A stretch of DNA of 7,928 bases from Planctomycetaceae bacterium TMED10. GTDB lineage: Bacteria > Planctomycetota > Planctomycetia > Pirellulales > UBA7805. Below are positions 6,501 to 7,928 of the stretch, piece by piece. The notes below the pieces were generated by a model. The model was not told the origin of the DNA. It made no database searches and saw only the letters and a list, made by a program, of their open reading frames with translations. The translations under genes and the position numbers were made by a program. The first letter of the stretch is position 1; each line of letters begins with the position of its first letter. Where the stretch lies: the NCBI GenBank assembly GCA_002168195.1, contig NHBP01000114.1, forward strand, positions 1-7,928. Direction: 5' to 3'.

Positions 6501-6508
6501 GATTGAAT

Positions 6509-6514
6509 CCTCCT
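6509..6514 (-). promoter_or_regulatory. Strong Shine-Dalgarno site (AGGAGG) deciding the Nudix start
   Basis: AGGAGG on the minus strand is followed by an 8-nt spacer and then GTG at 6500-6498. It is the best ribosome-binding site in the window and fixes a GTG start that a longest-frame rule would miss. Confidence 0.8.
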
Positions 6515-6542
6515 GAAGGCAGCGTTCCGTGGCAGAGCGTGC

Positions 6543-6548
6543 AGTATA
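6543..6548 (-). promoter_or_regulatory. Possible -10 box for an internal Nudix-desulfurase promoter
   Basis: TATACT on the minus strand (5 of 6 with TATAAT) lies in the 86-bp gap after queA and would start a transcript with a leader of about 36 nt carrying the AGGAGG site. No convincing -35 box is seen. Confidence 0.22.
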
Positions 6549-6586
6549 CCCGGCCGCGAGCCGATTCGGCAGGTCGCCACCGCCAG

Positions 6587-7633
6587 TCACAGAATCAGCA
6601 TCGCATCGCCATAGCTGTAAAAGCGATATTCTTCCTCGACTGCCAACTCGTACGCGCGGCGGATCAGCCTATCGCCCCCGAATGTGCGGACCAGGACCAA
6701 TAGCGTGGTGCGAGGCAGGTGGAAGTTGGTCAGCAGCGCATCGACCCCCTGAAACGTGTAGGGCGGGTGAATGAATAAATCGGTCGGGCCCTCAAACGCA
6801 CCGAGCGTGCCGCCGTGTGCCGCCGTCTCAATCACCCGCATCGAGGTGGTGCCGACCGCGACGACCCGGTGCCCTTCATTGCGGACCCGCGTGAGTGCTG
6901 AGGCTGTGGCCGGTGAAAGCTGAGCCCATTCGCTGTGCATCGGGTGTTCACTCAAAGAGTCGCTGGCGATCGGCCGGAACGTTCCGGTGCCGACATGCAG
7001 GGTGACCTCTTGTCTTTGAATCTTTGCGGCCGATAGCTGTTCGAGGAGTGCATCGGTAAAGTGCAATCCGGCCGTAGGGGCCGCGACCGAACCGGGATGT
7101 CGTGCATACACGGTCTGGTAGCGGCTTTCATCTTCAGGCAGCATTTCCCCACCCCGAATATAGGGCGGCAGCGGTGTACGGCCGACTTGCTCGAGCAACT
7201 GATAGGGTTCTTGTTCGCTGTCGGTGTGCACGATCCAGCTACTGTCGTCCTCCTGAGCGATAAGCGTGAGCGTGGTGGCCGGTCGCCCTTCGCGATCGAT
7301 CAGTTGCACACTCTCACCGGCCCCAATTTTTCCGCGCGTGCGGCCGAGTACCTTCCACAAACCGCCTGCATCGGATTCAAGGAACAAACCCTCCCAGCGT
7401 CCGCCGGTGGCAGTTCGCTTGCCGACCAATCGGGCGGCTACGACACGCGTATCGTTGAGTACCAGAGAGTCACCCGCAGCAAGCAACTGCGGAAGATCGC
7501 GAACATAGCGATGCTCGATCGAATCACTTTTGCGATCGACGACCATTAACCGGGCATCCGAGCGGTGGGCGAGCGGCTGCTGGGCAATCCGCTCTTTCGG
7601 GAGTGTGTAATCGTAGGCGTTCAGTTCGCTCAT
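6587..7633 (-). CDS. queA: S-adenosylmethionine:tRNA ribosyltransferase-isomerase (QueA)
   Basis: This enzyme transfers and isomerises the ribosyl group of S-adenosylmethionine onto 7-aminomethyl-7-deazaguanine at the wobble position of tRNAs with GUN anticodons, forming epoxyqueuosine, the penultimate step of queuosine synthesis. At 348 residues it has the normal family length. Signature segments are AYDYTLPKERIAQQP at 6-20, LVLNDTRVVAARL at 57-69, GRTPLPPYI at 151-159, GSVAAPTAGLHFT at 181-193, HVGTGTFRP at 213-221, NFHLPRTTLLVLV at 303-315 and YGDAMLIL at the end. The start is the ATG at 7633, because MSELNAYDYTLP is where the family begins; an upstream in-frame ATG at 7678 would add 15 unconserved residues. 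No strong ribosome site is visible. It is the first gene of the leftward set with the Nudix and desulfurase genes. Identification is secure. Confidence 0.96.
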   Translation of the reverse strand: MSELNAYDYTLPKERIAQQPLAHRSDARLMVVDRKSDSIEHRYVRDLPQLLAAGDSLVLNDTRVVAARLVGKRTATGGRWEGLFLESDAGGLWKVLGRTRGKIGAGESVQLIDREGRPATTLTLIAQEDDSSWIVHTDSEQEPYQLLEQVGRTPLPPYIRGGEMLPEDESRYQTVYARHPGSVAAPTAGLHFTDALLEQLSAAKIQRQEVTLHVGTGTFRPIASDSLSEHPMHSEWAQLSPATASALTRVRNEGHRVVAVGTTSMRVIETAAHGGTLGAFEGPTDLFIHPPYTFQGVDALLTNFHLPRTTLLVLVRTFGGDRLIRRAYELAVEEEYRFYSYGDAMLIL

Positions 7634-7906
7634 GCGAGAAGTGTATCGAGTCTTCCCCGTCGGCGGTACGCGGAACACCCATCAAACCGGACCACTTCGA
7701 GGCGGTGCACAAGATGCTGGGGGCAGGACCCACCGGCCCCCCAAGGGATGGTTGGACCCCCGAATCGCGAAGCGGTGTGGCACAAAATGGGAATTTTTTT
7801 TGACCTGCAATACGCTTCGTTTTTGGCTTTCAACGCCGATTTACCCTAAAAAAACCGCGTTAAAAATCCGCTTGACGAAACCCTGTTCGCGGGTACATTT
7901 GGGTCC
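7634..7906. other. Intergenic region upstream of queA with G/C-run hairpin
   Basis: No gene is convincing in these 273 bases. The stretch holds GGGGGC (7719-7724) and GCCCCC (7736-7741), which can pair around an 11-nt loop, several further G and C runs up to about 7760, and an eight-T run at 7794-7801. The rest is AT-rich and leads into a rightward promoter candidate. Confidence 0.45.
7872..7899 (+). promoter_or_regulatory. Sigma-70-like promoter pointing out of the window
   Basis: TTGACG (5 of 6 with TTGACA) at 7872-7877, a 16-nt spacer, and TACATT (4-5 of 6 with TATAAT, depending on weighting) at 7894-7899. It is the best -35/-10 pair in the window. Transcription would begin close to 7906. 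Confidence 0.5.
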
Positions 7907-7928
7907 ATGTGGTTAAGAGTGGTAGAAA
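7907..7928 (+). CDS. Possible start of a gene running off the right edge
   Basis: An ATG at 7907 opens a frame reading MWLRVVE up to the edge. It lies only 8 bp after the candidate -10 box, so if it is a real start the message would be almost leaderless; otherwise this is simply the 5' leader of a gene further right. Only seven codons are visible, so product and reality cannot be judged. Confidence 0.2.

Noticed and set aside
6501..6590. Longer Nudix protein starting at the GTG at 6590
   Set aside because: This would overlap queA and bury a perfect AGGAGG inside the coding region; the added 30 residues look like non-coding sequence.
1..7928. CRISPR array, tRNA/rRNA gene, insertion sequence or phage genes
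   Set aside because: There are no regularly spaced repeats, no cloverleaf or rRNA-like stretch, and no transposase, integrase or terminal inverted repeats.

Overview
The window looks like a piece of a planctomycete chromosome, probably from the Pirellulales. The pointers are a PEP-CTERM (exosortase-sorted) protein, mostly weak Shine-Dalgarno sites, several GTG starts, and a secreted redox protein that joins an LTxxQ-type helical region to a thioredoxin fold. This placement is inference from protein style; there is no marker RNA gene here.

The most important observation is at the left end. On the minus strand, an exported thioredoxin-like protein runs from 1119 to the window edge and is interrupted only by one in-frame TGA at 304-306. 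The TGA sits exactly where the first cysteine of the family's CINC active site belongs, so the site reads U-I-N-C. The frame stays open for 101 more codons of clearly homologous thioredoxin fold. A perfect 6-bp hairpin with a GUA loop begins 20 nt after the UGA, where a bacterial SECIS element should be. I read this as a selenoprotein that ordinary gene calling would cut short at 304.

Layout, left to right: the predicted selenoprotein (1-1119, minus, C-terminus outside the window); a divergent promoter region; a small DUF2237 protein (1368-1751, plus); a PEP-CTERM protein (1669-2430 or longer, minus) whose unusual C-terminal tail overlaps the DUF2237 gene antisense; a 336-bp divergent regulatory region with repeated TGAGGTTAACCTCA-like palindromes; a PAS-like/LuxR-HTH regulator (2842-3423) followed 45 bp later by a major facilitator transporter (3469-4629), probably one unit; then, convergent to these, a minus-strand set of queA (6587-7633), a Nudix hydrolase (5877-6500) and a class I cysteine desulfurase (4642-5853). 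At the right edge a sigma-70-like promoter points outward to a possible gene start at 7907.

Functionally, queA (queuosine tRNA modification) and the cysteine desulfurase (sulfur for Fe-S clusters and tRNA thiolation) are plausible housekeeping companions. The regulator-transporter pair looks like a self-contained accessory unit. The selenoprotein predicts that this genome carries selA, selB, selC and selD elsewhere.
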